Assembly (NCBI GenBank): GCA_049511115.1
Contig: JBEKYH010000230.1
Span: 1-7,733 of the forward strand
Reading direction: 5' to 3'
Length of the DNA stretch: 7,733 nt
Origin: JBEKYH01 sp049511115
GTDB lineage: Bacteria > Planctomycetota > Phycisphaerae > Tepidisphaerales > Tepidisphaeraceae
Shown here: piece after piece, positions 6,781 to 7,733 of the stretch
Layout of the letters: every line of letters starts with the position of its first letter
How positions within the stretch are numbered: the first letter of the stretch is position 1
Made by a program: the position numbers and the translations under genes
The notes under the pieces: generated by a model
The model's input: the letters and a program-made list of their open reading frames with translations, nothing else
Told to the model about the DNA's origin: nothing
Databases searched by the model: none

Positions 6781-7733
6781 GTGAGCGACTGCAACAGCTC
6801 AACATTCTCCGCGGATTTGGACGCTGATTCGTGCATCGATCCCGTCACGCGGCGTACGCAGCACCCGGTGTTTGTGGATCGGCTGCCGCCGTGCAATTTG
6901 ACCTGCCCCGCGGGTGAGAACATTCAGGAATGGCTGTTCTTAGTTCAGCGCCAGCGCTACGAAGAGGCGTGGCGAGCGCTGACGCGGAACAATCCGCTGC
7001 CGGCGATTCACGGACGGGTTTGCTATCACCCCTGCGAGAACGGATGCAATCGCAAGCGGATTGATCAGTCGGTCAGCATTCACTCCGTGGAACGGTTCCT
7101 CGGTGATCTGGCCATCGAAAAGGGGTGGACGTTTAACCCGGGGACGGCTACGGGAAAACGCGTGCTGGTCATTGGCTCCGGCCCGTGCGGGTTGTCGGCG
7201 GCGTATCAGTTGGCGGTGGCCGGGCACCATGTCGCCGTGCACGAGGCGGCGGCCAAGCTGGGCGGCATGATGCGCTATGCGATCCCCGAATACCGGCTGC
7301 CGCGCTGGGTGGTGGAGGCGGAGATCAGCCGCATCGCGCAGATGGGCGTGGAATTCCATACCAATTGCAAGACGGAGAACCTGGACGCCTTTCTAAAGGA
7401 TGGCGAGTTTGACGCGGTATGCCTGGCGATTGGCGCGCAGCTCAGCAAGCGCGTGGATATTCCCTCGGCGGATGCCGGGCGGATTCTCGATGCCCTGAAA
7501 TTCCTGGCCTCCGCCGATGAGCGCCCGGGCTATTGCATCGGCCGGCGCGTCGCGGTGTACGGCGGCGGAAACACGGCCATGGACGCCGCGCGCACGGCGC
7601 TGCGGCTGGGGGCGGCGGAGTCGATCATCATTTATCGCCGCGATGAGGCGCACATGCCCGCTCACAAGTTCGAGCTGGAGGAGGCGCTTCAAGAGGGCGT
7701 GGTCGTCAATTGGCTTCGGACGGTTAAGGAAGT
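6781..7733 (+). CDS. FAD/iron-sulfur NAD(P)H oxidoreductase, glutamate synthase small-subunit (GltD) family, 5' part
   Basis: The frame is open from GTG 6781 to the window end (317 codons), so the C terminus is missing. AAGGTG at 6771-6776, overlapping the pntB stop, is a close ribosome site. The N terminus has the Fe-S domain of GltD and dihydropyrimidine dehydrogenase: LPPCNLTCPAGENIQ (C38, C42) and GRVCYHPCENGC (C81, C85, C89). An FAD Rossmann fold follows (VLVIGSGPCG at 128-137, then GGMMRYAIPEYRLP at 161-174). A second nucleotide fold comes next, with YGGGNTAMDAART from 260 and YRRDEAHMPAHKFELEEA. Such proteins pass electrons between NAD(P)H, FAD and Fe-S partners. Relatives include GltD, NfnB, DsrL and subunits of 2-oxoacid:ferredoxin or other redox complexes, so the substrate cannot be named. 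It follows pntB by nine bases, which suggests a link with the transhydrogenase's NADPH. Family call is strong, specific function open. Confidence 0.9.
   Translation, partial: MSDCNSSTFSADLDADSCIDPVTRRTQHPVFVDRLPPCNLTCPAGENIQEWLFLVQRQRYEEAWRALTRNNPLPAIHGRVCYHPCENGCNRKRIDQSVSIHSVERFLGDLAIEKGWTFNPGTATGKRVLVIGSGPCGLSAAYQLAVAGHHVAVHEAAAKLGGMMRYAIPEYRLPRWVVEAEISRIAQMGVEFHTNCKTENLDAFLKDGEFDAVCLAIGAQLSKRVDIPSADAGRILDALKFLASADERPGYCIGRRVAVYGGGNTAMDAARTALRLGAAESIIIYRRDEAHMPAHKFELEEALQEGVVVNWLRTVKE

Overview
The window is a tightly packed, GC-rich bacterial gene cluster. All eight recognisable genes are on the + strand and no gap exceeds about 31 bases. The order is ccmB (3' part), ccmC, ccmD, hemA, a two-domain siroheme decarboxylase (AhbA/AhbB or NirDL type), pntAA, pntAB, pntB, and the 5' part of an FAD/Fe-S oxidoreductase of the glutamate synthase small-subunit (GltD) family. 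I see no RNA genes, mobile elements, CRISPR arrays, large repeats, clear terminators or internal promoters.

Region 1 (1-1454) is cytochrome c maturation (System I). It holds the membrane parts of the heme export and handling complex: CcmB, CcmC and a 43-residue CcmD that overlaps both its neighbours by four bases. Region 2 (1451-3772) is tetrapyrrole synthesis. Glutamyl-tRNA reductase (HemA) commits glutamate to the pathway. The next gene fuses two siroheme decarboxylase modules, which points to heme (or heme d1) made from siroheme. Regions 1 and 2 together make and deliver heme for c-type cytochromes.

Region 3 (3791-6771) encodes the proton-translocating NAD(P) transhydrogenase as three polypeptides: soluble NAD(H) domain, short membrane subunit, and membrane plus NADP(H) subunit. 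Region 4 (6781 to the end) starts a GltD-like flavoprotein with N-terminal cysteines for an iron-sulfur cluster, an FAD Rossmann fold and a pyridine-nucleotide Rossmann fold. It runs off the window. Its position 9 bases after pntB suggests a shared role in NAD(P)H redox balance.

The organism is probably an anaerobic or facultatively anaerobic Gram-negative-type bacterium with c-type cytochromes. The three-part Pnt, siroheme decarboxylase and gene style would fit Planctomycetota or a deltaproteobacterium-like lineage, but the sequence alone does not settle this. Most genes are ordinary members of known families. The points most worth a second look are the fused siroheme decarboxylase beside hemA and ccm genes, the very small ccmD, a Ser in place of the usual Asp in the CcmC tryptophan-rich motif, a non-canonical cofactor-loop motif in HemA, and the loss of one expected Fe-S ligand set in the GltD-like protein.
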